From assembly GCA_031261065.1 (NCBI GenBank), contig JAISKD010000001.1:1-64000 (forward strand): a stretch of 64,000 bases of DNA, read 5' to 3'. The notes beneath the pieces were generated by a model. The model searched no databases. It had not been told where the DNA came from and saw only the letters and a list, made by a program, of their open reading frames with translations. Made by a program: the position numbers and the translations under genes. Position 1 is the first letter of the stretch. Each line of letters opens with the position of its first letter. Source of the stretch: Mycoplasmataceae bacterium (GTDB taxonomy: Bacteria > Bacillota_I > Bacilli_A > Mycoplasmatales > Mycoplasmoidaceae). Positions 52,760 to 64,000 of the stretch are shown here, piece by piece.

Positions 52760-55700
52760 TTATTTTCCTGTTTTAGGTGGCTTAGGAAGCATCTTAGGGT
52801 TACGTAGTTCAGGCGGAGTTAATGTATGAGTTAATTTTGCTCCATTAGCAATCAATCGTTCTTGTTCGGCGGCATTCTTTCTAATAGAATCTGGAACCTT
52901 CGGTAACACAGCACCTAACTGTTTAGTTCCTGGATTTGCGGCAGCTGCAATTTGTTCAGGAGAACCATATAAATTCATGTCTAATTTGTTAGTCGCTATA
53001 TCAGCTATCTTTGCATTTGCAGCATTTAACTCATTATTATATTCAGCTCTCTTTTGGATAAGTGAAGCTTCAGTTGCTGCTGCTTTATTAACTTCTGCTT
53101 GTAAATCAGCACGCATCTTATCAGCATCTTGTCTTGCAGTTGGTTGATTCATTGTTTGTAATGTGTCAAGATGCGATTGTAGCATTGCTTCTTGTTGACG
53201 AAGGGCTGTCAACCTTACATTAGAAGCAGCTTCTTGATCTCTAGCAGTATTGAAAAGGTGTGTATCATTAGTTAAAGCGGCTGTTGCCTCAGTAAGGCCC
53301 CTTTCAAAACCTCTAAGTGCAGTATTGCTTGCTACGACTTGATTGTCAAGCGTGTTAATTATAGCTCTAGTAGCTTGGATATTAGCGGCTGCACCTGGAG
53401 CACGTGGATTTCGTTCTAATTCAGCCAATACTCCTTGACGGTATTGTTTCGCTTGGTTAATAGATTCAATCTCCTGTCTTCGTGCAAGAATATCTCTTTG
53501 TAAATCCGCAATTGCTCTGTTGTCAGCATCAACTCGAGTTCTGTAGCTTTGAGCTGCGCCTGCAGCATGGGCTAAACCAGTACGTTGTTCTTGTGCCATA
53601 GCATTACGTGTGTTGTTCAGATTGTTTTGAGTATTTTGTAATTCTGCTGGAACACTTGATAATTCAGTATTAAGAGCAGATAACGCTCCTTGTTTGCTAG
53701 CAAGATCTACTCCAGCTTGATTAAGTTGTTGGGCGTTAGCTCTGTCCTCAATAGTAATTTTTTCAATACGAGTATTTAATGTATTGATTTCATTAGAATA
53801 ATCAGCAGCTAATCCAGCTCTCAAAGCAAATTCTCGTTGAGACATTGGATCTTGCCCATTACTAGCATACATGCCAAGTGGTGCATCATAATTTATAACA
53901 CCAATTTGATTTCCGTTACTATCGTGAGTTTGGTGTATAGTTGGTCCACCTATTGTGTTTACTGGTTCTTTAGGCATAAAACTTGCCATTTTTTCGCTAG
54001 CAGGACGTAAAGCACCGGCTGCATTAGGAAGAAGTCCTTCTCCAGGGTGTGCCGCTCCAACTCTTGCATCATCTTGATTTATTGTTAATGGACGAGGTGC
54101 AGCTTTACCTGTTAAATTAGTATATTGTTGTCCTTCTCAACTACGACGAGCATTATAAATTTCTTGTTGAGTAAATGGTTGGTTAGTATTACGATTAATA
54201 TTACCAACTGAAGCTATTCCGCTTTGACGATCATTTACATATTGTGAAGCTGCTGCTCCCATTGGGGCACCAGCAGGTACAAGGTGGGCTGGGGTGTTTG
54301 CAGGAATACCGGCATTAGCAAGAGTACCAGCGTGAATTCTATCAGCATTTCGAGCATATCAGTCTGCTGCTGAACCCATGTCAACACTATCAGGAACAAT
54401 CGATAATGCATTCATGTTGTCACGTGGTATGTCACGGTAATTAAATGCAGGATATTGTTGCATGTTTTGTGCATGAGAGTAATTGGCTTGTGCATTACTT
54501 AAATTTCTTCGAGTGGCTTCATTATCACTTCGTTGAGCAGCGGCTTGAGCAGCTTGCAATTCATTACGAGCAGCATTAACATTTGCCAATTGAGTCCTCA
54601 TTTCATCTAGAGCTTGTTGTCTTTCATTTTGAGGTAATGATTCATAAGCATTAGCTGTATAAGCGGCTATTCCACCACCTGCAAATCTTGTACGAGCATC
54701 ATTGAAAGCATTAGCTGTAGTAGCTCTTCTAGTCATTTCTTGTTCGTCACGTTCCATTACAGCTTCAGCAGATAAACGTTTCAATCCTGTGTTTGCAATT
54801 TCAGTAACTTTTCCATCCGCTCCTTTAATAGCGTTATCACCAGAACCTTTTCAAGCATTAGATTCTGCTTGAGTTAATGTACGGTTATCAGTTAGATGAG
54901 TAGTTTCTATAGTTCCGGTTCTAGTATCTCCCTTATTATCAGTAAATGTGAAGGTAGATGTGTTTGCTGGTACAACATTTTCAGCAAATGCTGGAGGTGG
55001 AGGAATAATATGTCCATACTTATCAGTCTCTTGAGTAGGAGTAGCGGCATGAGTTATTCTTGATGCACCAGAAACGAAGTTAGATAATCCTTCTCTTGTG
55101 GCGTTAACACCAATTCTACCACCAAATCCTTTTTGTAATGAAGCGTGTCCAGAATTAGCAAGCTGTTTGTTTTCAGCAATTAATTTTCTTTGTGCTTCTA
55201 AGAAAGCTTGACCACGTTCAGAAACTGGTGCTGTTCATTTAACAGCTGATCCATCAGCTGCAGGTGCAGCAGGAACACTACCAGGAATAACAACTCCTGG
55301 AGCATATTGACCATATGAATTTTGAATTCCTGGTGGAGGTGGAGGAAGAGCTGTACCTACAGAAGGTACAAAAGTACTTGCAACTCCAGTTGGAGGAATA
55401 TAAGTTGACGGAGCATAAACTCCAGCAGCAGGACCACTATAAGCAGCTCCGCCTTCAGATCCGCCTGAAGCCATAGCCGGACCAGATGTTTGTGCACCAC
55501 CGCCAGATTCAGCAGTACCTGCACCACCCGCTGCTTCTAATATACTTTGTCTACGTGCTCCAGCATCCATAGGGTTGTTGTCAGCAGTAGGAGTGCTGTT
55601 ATCTCTACCAGCGCTTGGAGGAGGTGGAGGAGTATTTGAGAATCCACGAGCTTGTGCTAAGTTAGGGAATGCATATTCACCACTAGCATCTTTTTCATCA

Positions 55701-57733
55701 GCCCTGTTAACCAAGTTGATAATACCTTCGTGACCTTCTCATCATTCTCCATTAGTTAATTTGTCATCTTTGAAACGAACAGTACCGTTATCTTTAACGA
55801 TTTGAATGTTTGACTCATCAATACCAGCTTTCTTCAATCCTTCAACAACGGCTCTTGTGTGTGGAGCTGCAGCCAAACCTGATTGCATGGCAGTAACGTT
55901 TTGACGGTTCATTGCGTCGAATTTTTCTCCTTCTTGTTTCTTTTTAAATTGGTAAAGAGTAGATGATATGTTGTTACCGTTTTTAGAATCGAAAGTACTT
56001 AAAACACTCTTTATCGCTTTATTAGGAGCATTTGCTGCTTTTGTAATCGAACCAACACCTGATGATATAGCTGAGTATGGTGCGAACATCATGCTTCGAC
56101 CCATAGACATACCAAAGTTACCCATGATTGATTTAGCTCCAGAGAATCCTTCTTCTTTTGCTCCTCATGTTTCAGCATATGATGATGCTAATAAGTATCC
56201 AACAACAAATCCACATTCTAATGCGAAGAATACTGCTGCATCTCCTCATAATCCTCATGTATTTAAAAGGCTGTCATCTTCGTTCATTCCGTTAATGATT
56301 GGATCATGAATTAATGGGAATATGGCACACACTAATTCGAATGCGATATACATTATTAGTAGTCCAATTCAACGACCATATAGTTTTTTGTATCATCCTT
56401 TGAAGATACCAGGTGAGTTAATACCTTGTGCAATGAATAAGAAACCGAATAATCAGTAACCAATTATATAGAATGTACGTCTAATAGCCGATTGTGTGTA
56501 TGTAAACATAACAGAAGCTAATCCATAACAACAGAATCCACCAATAACTAATCTTAATCAATCATCTCATCCTTCAGAATCTAATCAAGATGGAACTTGT
56601 TGTTGTCAGTTGTCTCCGTTAGAATCTCCAGAAACGAATTGGTATAAGCTCTTACAAATATCAAAAGACATCATTCCACCAATTCTTTCTTGAAGCGGAA
56701 CTAAACCGATTGAAGAGAATTCAACAGACGCACCAGCAGGTCCTCATGTACCACCTGAAATTATAAATGTTAATAATGATGATTGATCAACAGTATCTTT
56801 TAAGTAATAACCAATTTGGTGAGCATCACTAAAGCTGTTCATTGAAGCACCAAGGTTAGATAAATCGGCATTCAAAGCTGTTGTGTTTGGATTAACGATA
56901 TCTTTTAGATATGAATAAATTATATTGATGTCTGTGCTTAACGCTTGGAAATCAGTTAATGCACCTTGTAATATTCCAGCTTGTGAGTTGTTTACATATC
57001 CTGGTTGCAATCCGTTTATAACTGATTGAATGTTTGTGTTATCATCAGCCAATTTGCCAAGCAAAGTATTAAGGCTGTTTATATATGTAACTGCAGTTGA
57101 ATATTGGTCAGCAGTAATTGTACCAGCACTTTGTGCATCATTTAAGTGGCTATATAGATTATTTATATAAGTAGCTAGATCAACGCCACCAATCAAAATA
57201 CCATTGGTTCCTGTAAAGGCATCGACAAATGTGTTCGTTGCGACGAGTACTCCGCTTCCTCCTTGCATAGCACTAATTTCATCAACAGTTAGTGTTGTCT
57301 TAGCGTTTCCAGATATCGCTGATATCAGAATTGATAAAATAGTATCTATTGTAACAATGAAGAATGGAGTTCCAACAAGCATAATAATCAGCATAAGTGG
57401 TCACTTAAGCGCTGCAAAACGGCCAGTGGCTTGACCCATTGATCTTCCTACTGAATCGACGATTTCCTTCTTGCCCCAGCTCATCAAGAACATGACGAAG
57501 AACATAAATATCGCGATGATAAATATGAATATCATAATAATACCGAGCTGACTGTTTCAATCGAAGTTATAAGTCATTGAACCATTTGAATGCATTTCTA
57601 CATTAAAAATAGACGATGCAAAACCACCAGCAAAAAACTTAAAGATGTTATAAAAACCATTAATTAGCTGTAATGGAATATATATGAGCATGAAATAAAT
57701 TACATGCAATGGGTTCCACAAAACGTTAGCCAT
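52760..57733 (-). CDS. Giant VirB6/TrbL-like membrane protein with long hydrophilic tail
   Basis: A 1657-aa protein continuous with UGA as Trp. Membrane segments are at about residues 10-32, 62-87, 110-135, then after a ~190-residue polar loop, at ~390-410, ~420-440, ~450-475 and ~490-515. From ~537 to the end it is hydrophilic: Ala/Gln/Asn/Gly-rich, with PPPPP stretches near 702 and 796 and a long coiled coil at ~1290-1580. The N-terminal layout resembles the Mbov_0396/TrbL/VirB6 proteins of mycoplasma conjugative elements, which form the membrane channel of type IV secretion. The tail is far longer. It heads an operon with hemW, a lipoprotein, a membrane protein, tlyA and dinB. Confidence 0.7.
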
Positions 57734-57741
57734 ATATAAAT

Positions 57742-57747
57742 ATTATG
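57742..57747 (-). promoter_or_regulatory. -10 element before the giant membrane-protein gene
   Basis: CATAAT on the minus strand eight bases before the ATG at 57733, no Shine-Dalgarno. It lies downstream of the terminator at 57846. Confidence 0.45.
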
Positions 57748-57845
57748 ATGTACATATGTAATATGTGCTAATAAATGCTCAATGTTTTTAGGCGTTTAAT
57801 GCGATGTTTGTGAATAAAGTTGAATTTAATGGAGAAAATGAATGA

Positions 57846-57873
57846 AAAAGTCAACCATTTCTGATTGACTTTC
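57846..57873 (-). terminator. Terminator between pilin-like and VirB6-like genes
   Basis: On the minus strand AAAGTCAA pairs with TTGACTTT (eight pairs, ten-base loop) followed by a short T tract. The plus strand also carries a T-rich tail, so it could work both ways. It would separate expression of the two genes or let only a fraction read through. Confidence 0.65.
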
Positions 57874-57886
57874 TATTTTAACATCA

Positions 57887-58240
57887 TTAAGTTGTTGTTT
57901 GTGGATCGATTTTTCCAATGAAGTAGAACAAGGCAGTGAATCCTCCTCCACCAATAACGGTAATACACGCTATGATGAATAAAGATTGTTTTATACTTTC
58001 TCTGGCTTCAGCCCTAACTTTTCCATCTTCGTGGTTTCTGTTTCCCATGTTTTGTAAGAAACGAATAAATTGGATTACGTCAAGGTAAACAACTAAACCA
58101 TAAATGGCTGTCATAACTAAAGCTTGGATTGTAGCTGCTGCAGTGTTACCAACTAGGTTACTTAACCAAGTTCAAAGTCAAGCAGAATCGTTTGATGATG
58201 CTCCTAGTGTATTAATTGAATCAAATAATGTCTGTAACAT
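57887..58240 (-). CDS. VirB2/pilin-like small membrane protein
   Basis: A 117-aa protein with two hydrophobic helices (ALVMTAIYGLVVYLDVIQFI, ~41-62, and SLFIIACITVIGGGGFTALF, ~88-108) linked by a polar loop with a net basic patch. The N-terminal ~38 residues are amphipathic with three Trp (two UGA, one TGG). Length, two-helix layout and position before a VirB6-like gene resemble the Mbov_0395 pilin-like proteins of mycoplasma integrative conjugative elements. No cleavable signal peptide was seen. TATAAT lies ten bases before the ATG. Confidence 0.6.
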
Positions 58241-58285
58241 ATTCTCAAATATTATACATATATTTTTATTTTTATTGAATATATG

Positions 58286-60067
58286 CTAATTGTCTGCAAA
58301 TTGACTGTTATATAACTCTTCATAAAAACCATGTTTCTTAATTAGTTGCTTATGACTTCCTTGCTCAATAATGTTACCATCTTTAAGAACTAAGATTATA
58401 TCTGCGTTCTTAATAGTGGATAACCTATGAGCAATAACAAAGCTTGTTCTGCCCTTTATTAGTTTGTCCATGGCATCTTGAATCTTTTGTTCTGTTTGAG
58501 TATCAACGCTACTTGTAGCCTCATCTAAAATAATGAAAGGTGAATCTTGAAGAATTGCTCGCGCTATTGTCAATAATTGTTTTTCACCAACAGATAATGT
58601 CGAACTTTCATTAAGAACTGTTTTGTATCCATCTGGCAATGTTTTAATAACGTGATCAATGTTAGCAACCTTACATGCAGCAACAAGTTTCTTTTTAGAA
58701 ACATCAGGCGTTGTATATATGATGTTCTCTTTTATGGTTCCTTCAAAGGTTCATGAATCTTGTAGAACCATACCGAATAATTTACGTACATCTTCACGCT
58801 TGATTTCTTTAATGTTGACTCCATCTACTCTAATGCTTCCTGAGTTTAGTTCATAGAAACGCATCAGCAAATTAACAATGGTTGTCTTACCTGAACCAGT
58901 TGGTCCAACAATGGCAACCTTTGAACCCTTCTTAATTTTAAGATTAAAATCATGAATAATTTCTTTACCTGGGTCATAACCAAATCTAACATGGTGGAAT
59001 TGGATATTACCTTTTGGTTTCTTGATAACCTTAGTAATAGTACTTTCATCTCATTCTTCTTCAGCATCGAGTAATTCGAATATACGACGGGCTCCACCAA
59101 GGGCTGTTTGCAACGTACTAATATTACCGGCAATTGTTGACAAAGGATTTTGCAATTGTCCCACGAACATAATAAATGATGGAATTAAAACTAATGATTG
59201 TGGATCATGTTTCGCCATCAAGGCAGCAACGAAGGCAATACCAACATATCCTAGATTTCCAGTGAATGACATGATTGGTTGAAATAAACCTGAGAAGAAG
59301 TTAACTAGTACTCATGATTTTCTCAATTCATTATTAGCTTCTGAGAAAACTTTAGTTTCCTTCTTTTGCGTGTTGAATATACGCATTACACTTAAACCTG
59401 AATATACTTCTTCAAGTTTTCCTGTAACAGCACCTAGATATTTTTGTCTTGACTTATAATGTTTGTCAGACTTCTTAGCTACAAGAGCCATTAATGCAAA
59501 TCCGCAAGGTAATGTTACAAGTGATACTAATGATAGTTGTCAACTACTAATAAACATGGCAATAAGTAAAGCTACAAGTAAGACTACTGCATTAACAATA
59601 CTTGCAAGAGCAGAAGCTGAACTTTCTCCAACATCTGATGCATCGTTTGATAAACGTGATGATAAGTCACCGATAGTTGTTTTATCATAACGTTTAAGTG
59701 GTATCTTGTCAAACTTCTCAGTCATTTCCTTACGTAATACACTCGCTATTTTCTGAGCGTATACAGCCATGAAAACAAATAACAGTGTTTGACAAATATT
59801 ACCAGCAACTAAGAAAATAATAATAATTAGTCCTTCAGTAATAATTTTATTAATTGCTACATTACTAGTCTGAAATAAATCAGAAATATCTTGAACAAAT
59901 GTTTTAAGTAGGAAAGGCGACAAAGCAACTAGTACACAACCGATTGAAGAGATGACAAATAAAAGCACCATGTACCACTTATAAGGACGGAAGTATTTTC
60001 ATAGCTTTTTAATTAGTTGTTTTGTTTCGCCTTTTTCAAAGGTTACTTTTTTACGCATTGGCGGCAT
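58286..60067 (-). CDS. Heterodimeric ABC exporter subunit with canonical Walker B
   Basis: A 593-aa half-transporter: ~6 membrane helices then an ABC domain. Walker B is [12 protein letters not shown] with the catalytic Glu (516) and the switch His (547) in VIAHRLST. The signature is degenerate: LSVGE (491-495) for LSGGQ. An AGGAGG Shine-Dalgarno supports the start at 60067. It overlaps the partner gene by 17 bases. Together with the partner it forms a TM287/288- or BmrCD-like exporter; substrate unknown (drug or lipid). Confidence 0.9.
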
Positions 60068-61865
60068 GTTCTACCTCCTTTCTTGTCATTTGAGAAAGAG
60101 CAATATCTCTATATTCCTTGCATTTATTTAATAAATGCTTATGAGTTCCGTGTCCTACTATTTTACCAGAACTGATAACCAATATTTGGTTAGCATCTTT
60201 AATAGTGGATATTCTCTGACCAACTATGATCTTAGTAACATCTGTTAATTTTTCACTAATTGCTTTTCTTAGTGTTTGATCTGTCTTCATATCTAATGCA
60301 CTGAAAGAGTCATCAAACACAAGTATTTCTGGTTTTACAGCAATTGCACGAGCAATTGCAATTCTTTGTTTCTGTCCACCTGATAAGTTTGTAGCATTTT
60401 GGGTAACAACAGTTTTGAACTTATTTGGTTGTTTATTAATAAACTCAGTTGATTGAGAAATTTCGGCCGCTCATTCAACTCTTTGCTTTTTCTCTTTTTC
60501 ATCTATGCCTTCTAAACCATAAGCAATGTTGTCTTCAATAGATGCATTAAAAAGGAAAGCTTTTTGTGGAACGATACATAATTTCTTTGCTAAATCATAT
60601 TCACTAATATTTTTAATATTTAGACCATCAATTTCAACTGAACCTTTAGTAACATCGTACATTCTAAAAAGCAAGTTTATAATTGTAGATTTTCCAGAAC
60701 CTGTATGTCCTATAATTGCAAGTGTTTCACCTTTCTTAATATCAAAGTTAAGATCATCGAGGACCTTATCTTCTGCCCCACCATATTTAAAATCTACATT
60801 TTTAAATGAAACACTACCTTCTGAACTGAAAGTACCTGTAGTTTCTTGAGAGTATGACATATCAGGAACTGCAGCAAATACTTCTTTAACTCTCTTTGAC
60901 GAAGCCATAGATTGTGGAACAATAATTAGTAGCATTATTGTTCTAATGAATGCAAATGTAATAATTTGTCCTAACATCATGTATGTCATAATACTTGACA
61001 TAACTGCTGGACTAGAACCAACATCACCTCAACTAAATAGAAGTGCAGCAACTAAATATGTTAGAGGTGTAAGTAATGAAATTAAAATAGTTATTGTTCC
61101 AACCATTCCTTCCATATAAGAAATGGTGAACGAATTAAGTTTAGTAAGGTTATCGTTAATCTTTAAGAACTTTTGGTTTTCATATTTTTGAGCGTTAAAT
61201 GCACGAACAACTCTAACTCCACCAATAATTTCTCGAGATGAGTTATTTAATTGATCTGTGGCTTTTTGTGTGGCTTTAAATTTTGGCAGAACAATTACAA
61301 TGAAGATTGCCATTGCAACTACGATTGATATTATTATTCCCACTGATATTCATAATAGTTTATTTAAAGATGAAAAGTCAGAACTTGTATACTTAGAATC
61401 CGTTAATGCTACTATTATTCCTCCAGCAGCAGTTGCCGGTGCAGCAATAAATAAAACCAAGAATGACCTAAATGTCTTTTGCATTTTAGTAATATCATTT
61501 GTGTTTCTTGTCAATAAACTAGGGATTGTAAATCTGCTTATTTCCCTAAGTGAAAGTTTATTGACATGTTCAAACATCTTATTACTTAAATAATAAGAGT
61601 AATTGGCCGCTATGTAACTTGCTGCCAGTCCCACAAGCACCAGACAGGCACATGAACCAACAGTGTATGCGAGCATAATTACAGACTTAATTGTTATTTG
61701 ATAATATGATGGTTCTATTCCTGGTCCTTGTGCGAATAATCCCATTAAGTCGTTTAGTTTGCTAGGAAGGAAAATATCGAAATAAACTTCTCCTACAACC
61801 AAACAAATAAGTACTGCGAATACGAAGAAATCCTTTGGTTTGAGAAATTTTATAAATCTAAACAT
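60051..61865 (-). CDS. Heterodimeric ABC exporter subunit with degenerate ATP site
   Basis: A 604-aa half-transporter. Walker A is GHTGSGKST (386-394) and the signature LSGGQKQR is canonical. Walker B reads FDDS, with Asp (519) for the catalytic Glu, and the switch His is Gln (550) in IVGQRIST. These changes define the non-hydrolysing site of asymmetric ABC exporters, completed by the degenerate signature of the partner. It begins eight bases inside the end of dnaX, so dnaX and both exporter genes are one operon. Confidence 0.9.
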
Positions 61866-63723
61866 TGTCGCTCTTTATTTGTTCAAATGCGGCAATTAAT
61901 GGATTCTCATCATTTAAGATATCTTCGATGATTTTAATATCTGGTTCATCCAATTTATAAGTTGGCACACCATTTTTTAAAATCTGTTCTTTTTCATTTT
62001 TATCAATGCCTACTACGAAATATGGTTTACCGGCTATGTCTTTTATATTTTTAAGAAATTCTTTATCAATAAATCTATGGTTAAAATTTTGTGCATCTAT
62101 TTCATCATCAAAAAATATGATCATTCCATTTTCAGATGCAACAAAAACACATTCACATATCGCCATTTCAGAAAGTAGATTATCGGACTTAGATTTAATT
62201 TTATTTAATAAATCATTAGCAAAGTTAATATGTTTTTTACCTTCTTTATTTTTCATTAATTCTGCAAAATTAGAAAGTATAGCATCGTGAATTTCTTTTT
62301 TAGTAATGTTTATTTTTTCTCTAGTAACAACAGCAGATGGTTCAACTAATATTTTTTCTAATTCTAGAATTTCCTTTGTTGGTTCTTTATTCTCAAGAAT
62401 AATTTCTTTTGGTTTTGAGTTATTGTTTGCAAAAGAAATTTCGCTACACTTAAAAACATCACGTGAATCAGGAAGACTTTCTACAATGTATGTAGCTGGT
62501 GCTTCAGGTTTAACCTCAGGTTTTATTTCATCATGTCAAACTACAGCTGGTTCAGTTTTAATAGATTGAGTAACAACTTCTTTTGCTACAACTGGTTCGC
62601 TCTTAATAGGTTTAGCAACAACTTCTTTTGCTACAACGGGTTCAATACTAGTGAATACTGCAAATGAAGAAAAGACTGCAGTTTCAAAAACAAATGTTGT
62701 TTCAGAAGAAGTTTTAATTTTCATATAAGCTTCTTGTCAAATATTAATTAGTTTAATCGCTTGCTTTTCATCTAATGTAAAACTATTAACATTGTTAGCA
62801 TTTAATTTTGATAACAATGATGAATCATTTGTTTGAATGAATACTAACTTATCGATTAGGACTCCGATGATATCCATGGCAAGAATTGTGAAGTCAACAC
62901 CTTTCTCAGAAAATTTTCTTATTAAATTAATTATATTTTTAGTGTCTTTTGCTTTAATTAAATTAATAAGTTCAATTTTGTTTGAAGAATCAACAATACC
63001 GAAAATATCATTAAAATTTTCTTCAGATATCTCATCATCAGTGAATAATGAAAGTTGATCTAACATACTTAATGAATCACGTGCTGCTCCATCAGATAGA
63101 TCAACTATCTTATCAATTACTTTTTCACTTATTTTAATATTTTCTATTCCAGCAACCTTAGTGACAAGACCGTGTAACTCTTCATTACTTAATCTATTAA
63201 ACCTAAATTCTTGACAACGAGATGAAATTGTTGATGGTATTTTATGTGCCTCTGTTGTTGCAAATATGAAAACAACATGACTTGGTGCTTCTTCTATAGT
63301 TTTAAGTAATGCTGCTCATGCATTTGAAGAAAGCATGTGAGCTTCATCAATAATATAAACTTTCTTTTTCAAACACATTGGAAGGAAATTAGAACTTTCA
63401 ATAATATTTCTAATATCATCAACTCCGTTATTAGATGCAGCATCAAGTTCTAAGATATCAGATGTTTGGTTTTCATTGATAGTTATGCAATTAGAACAAT
63501 TGTTACATGCTTCACCATTGACAGGAGCTAAGCAGTTCAAAGCTTTAGCAAAGATTTTTGCTATTGTTGTTTTACCAGTTCCTTTTGGACCAGCAAAAAT
63601 ATAGGAGTGACCAACCTTATCAAGTTTTATTGAATTTTGAAGGGTTTTAACTATATGTTTTTGTCCAACAATGTCCTCGAAACATTTTGGTCTATATTTT
63701 CTGTATAAGGCTTTATATGACAT
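61858..63723 (-). CDS. dnaX: DNA polymerase III subunit gamma/tau
   Basis: A 621-aa clamp-loader subunit. It begins YKALYRKYRPKCFEDIVGQ; Walker A is GPKGTGKTT, the four-Cys zinc site CNNCSNC with its upstream Cys, and IIDEAHMLS. The C-terminal tau-like region holds low-complexity repeats EPVVAKEVV / KPIKSEP near residue ~350-375. UGA encodes several Trp. It is divergent or separate from uvrA (84-base gap, same strand) and carries two exporter genes downstream. Confidence 0.96.
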
Positions 63724-63807
63724 TTAGAAGTGATCCGTAATTAATGGTTAATTTTATTATATAAAAATAATAATTTTGTGGATTATTTACCGGCAAATAA
63801 AGCACTT

Positions 63808-64000
63808 CTACTTCTTAAGAATTTTTTCTAGGTACTGAGCAGTATAAGACACATCAGATTTAGTGGCAACTTGTTCGGGTGTTCCGCTTGCCACAATTGT
63901 TCCACCGGCATCTCCACCATCGGGGCCCATATCGATGATATAATCTGCATTCTTTATGATATCAAGGTTATGTTCAATAACGATTACTGTTGTTCCTTTA
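63808..64000 (-). CDS. uvrA: UvrABC excinuclease subunit A, 3' end
   Basis: The last 63 codons of a gene that runs off the window. [41 protein letters not shown] and [10 protein letters not shown] are the diagnostic C-terminus of UvrA: the switch-2 His, the GGxxGG motif and the final helix. UvrA recognises DNA damage in nucleotide excision repair. It reads toward dnaX on the same strand. Confidence 0.93.
   Translation of the reverse strand, partial: KGTTVIVIEHNLDIIKNADYIIDMGPDGGDAGGTIVASGTPEQVATKSDVSYTAQYLEKILKK

Noticed and set aside
52760-58240. Complete integrative conjugative element
   Set aside because: No VirB4, VirD4, relaxase, integrase, transposase or flanking direct repeats were seen, and housekeeping genes are interleaved.

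Overview
The window reads as chromosomal DNA of a wall-less Mollicute (Mycoplasma-type bacterium). In-frame UGA is read as tryptophan in almost every gene, so the genes only become whole under translation table 4. The DNA is AT-rich and the genes are packed tightly. Gln-tRNA is expected to be made through GatCAB, thymidine/cysteine-type salvage genes are sparse, and many genes encode lipoproteins with a Lys-rich N-terminus, a hydrophobic stretch and a Cys near residues 23-33. Four genes carry BspA-like leucine-rich repeats. A mucosal Malacoplasma-like organism, for example a relative of the Trichomonas-associated 'Ca. Malacoplasma girerdii', would fit, but that is inference from gene content only.

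Layout. 1-1358: 3' part of a BspA-like surface gene. 1442-6133 (-): lipoprotein, TSCPD protein, ECF vitamin-transporter core (ecfA1-ecfA2-ecfT) and truA. 6141-7217 (-): Abi/HEPN protein. 7300-11578 (+): ECF substrate-binding (S) subunit followed by gatC-gatA-gatB. 11575-15243: metK, Nudix hydrolase, ybeY and an extended sigA. 15483-20265: a 1052-aa BspA-like lipoprotein, a secreted protein, and a proline-rich tail-anchored protein. 20295-25776: polC and trpS, then tRNA-His. 25978-33241: lipoproteins, tRNA-Ala and tRNA-Ile behind rplM-rpsI, a lipoprotein with a permuted papain/NlpC-like domain, thrS and a small SSB. 33445-40120: surface island of two BspA-like lipoproteins flanking a DUF31 serine protease and a coiled-coil protein. 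40213-47844: degV, EIIB-like/spx/era, parE, a cysteine desulfidase, ruvAB.

47837-58240 (-): a tightly packed block that holds the most unusual content. It starts with a VirB2/pilin-like 117-aa protein and a 1657-aa VirB6/TrbL-like membrane protein. A HemW-like radical SAM protein, a lipoprotein, a polytopic membrane protein, tlyA and dinB follow with gaps of 5 nt or less. 58286-63723 (-): dnaX and a heterodimeric ABC exporter. 63808-64000: 3' end of uvrA.

Regulation and architecture. Many first genes lack a Shine-Dalgarno sequence. Instead they have a TATAAT-like -10 element 6-9 nt before the start codon, so their mRNAs are probably leaderless. Genes inside operons use Shine-Dalgarno sites or stop/start overlaps. 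Five convergent gene pairs overlap at their stop codons. No gene-free stretch exceeds 300 bases; the longest are 15244-15482 (divergent promoters, no gene seen) and 33242-33444 (two inverted repeats and a promoter). I see no rRNA, CRISPR array, transposase, integrase or replication origin in the window.
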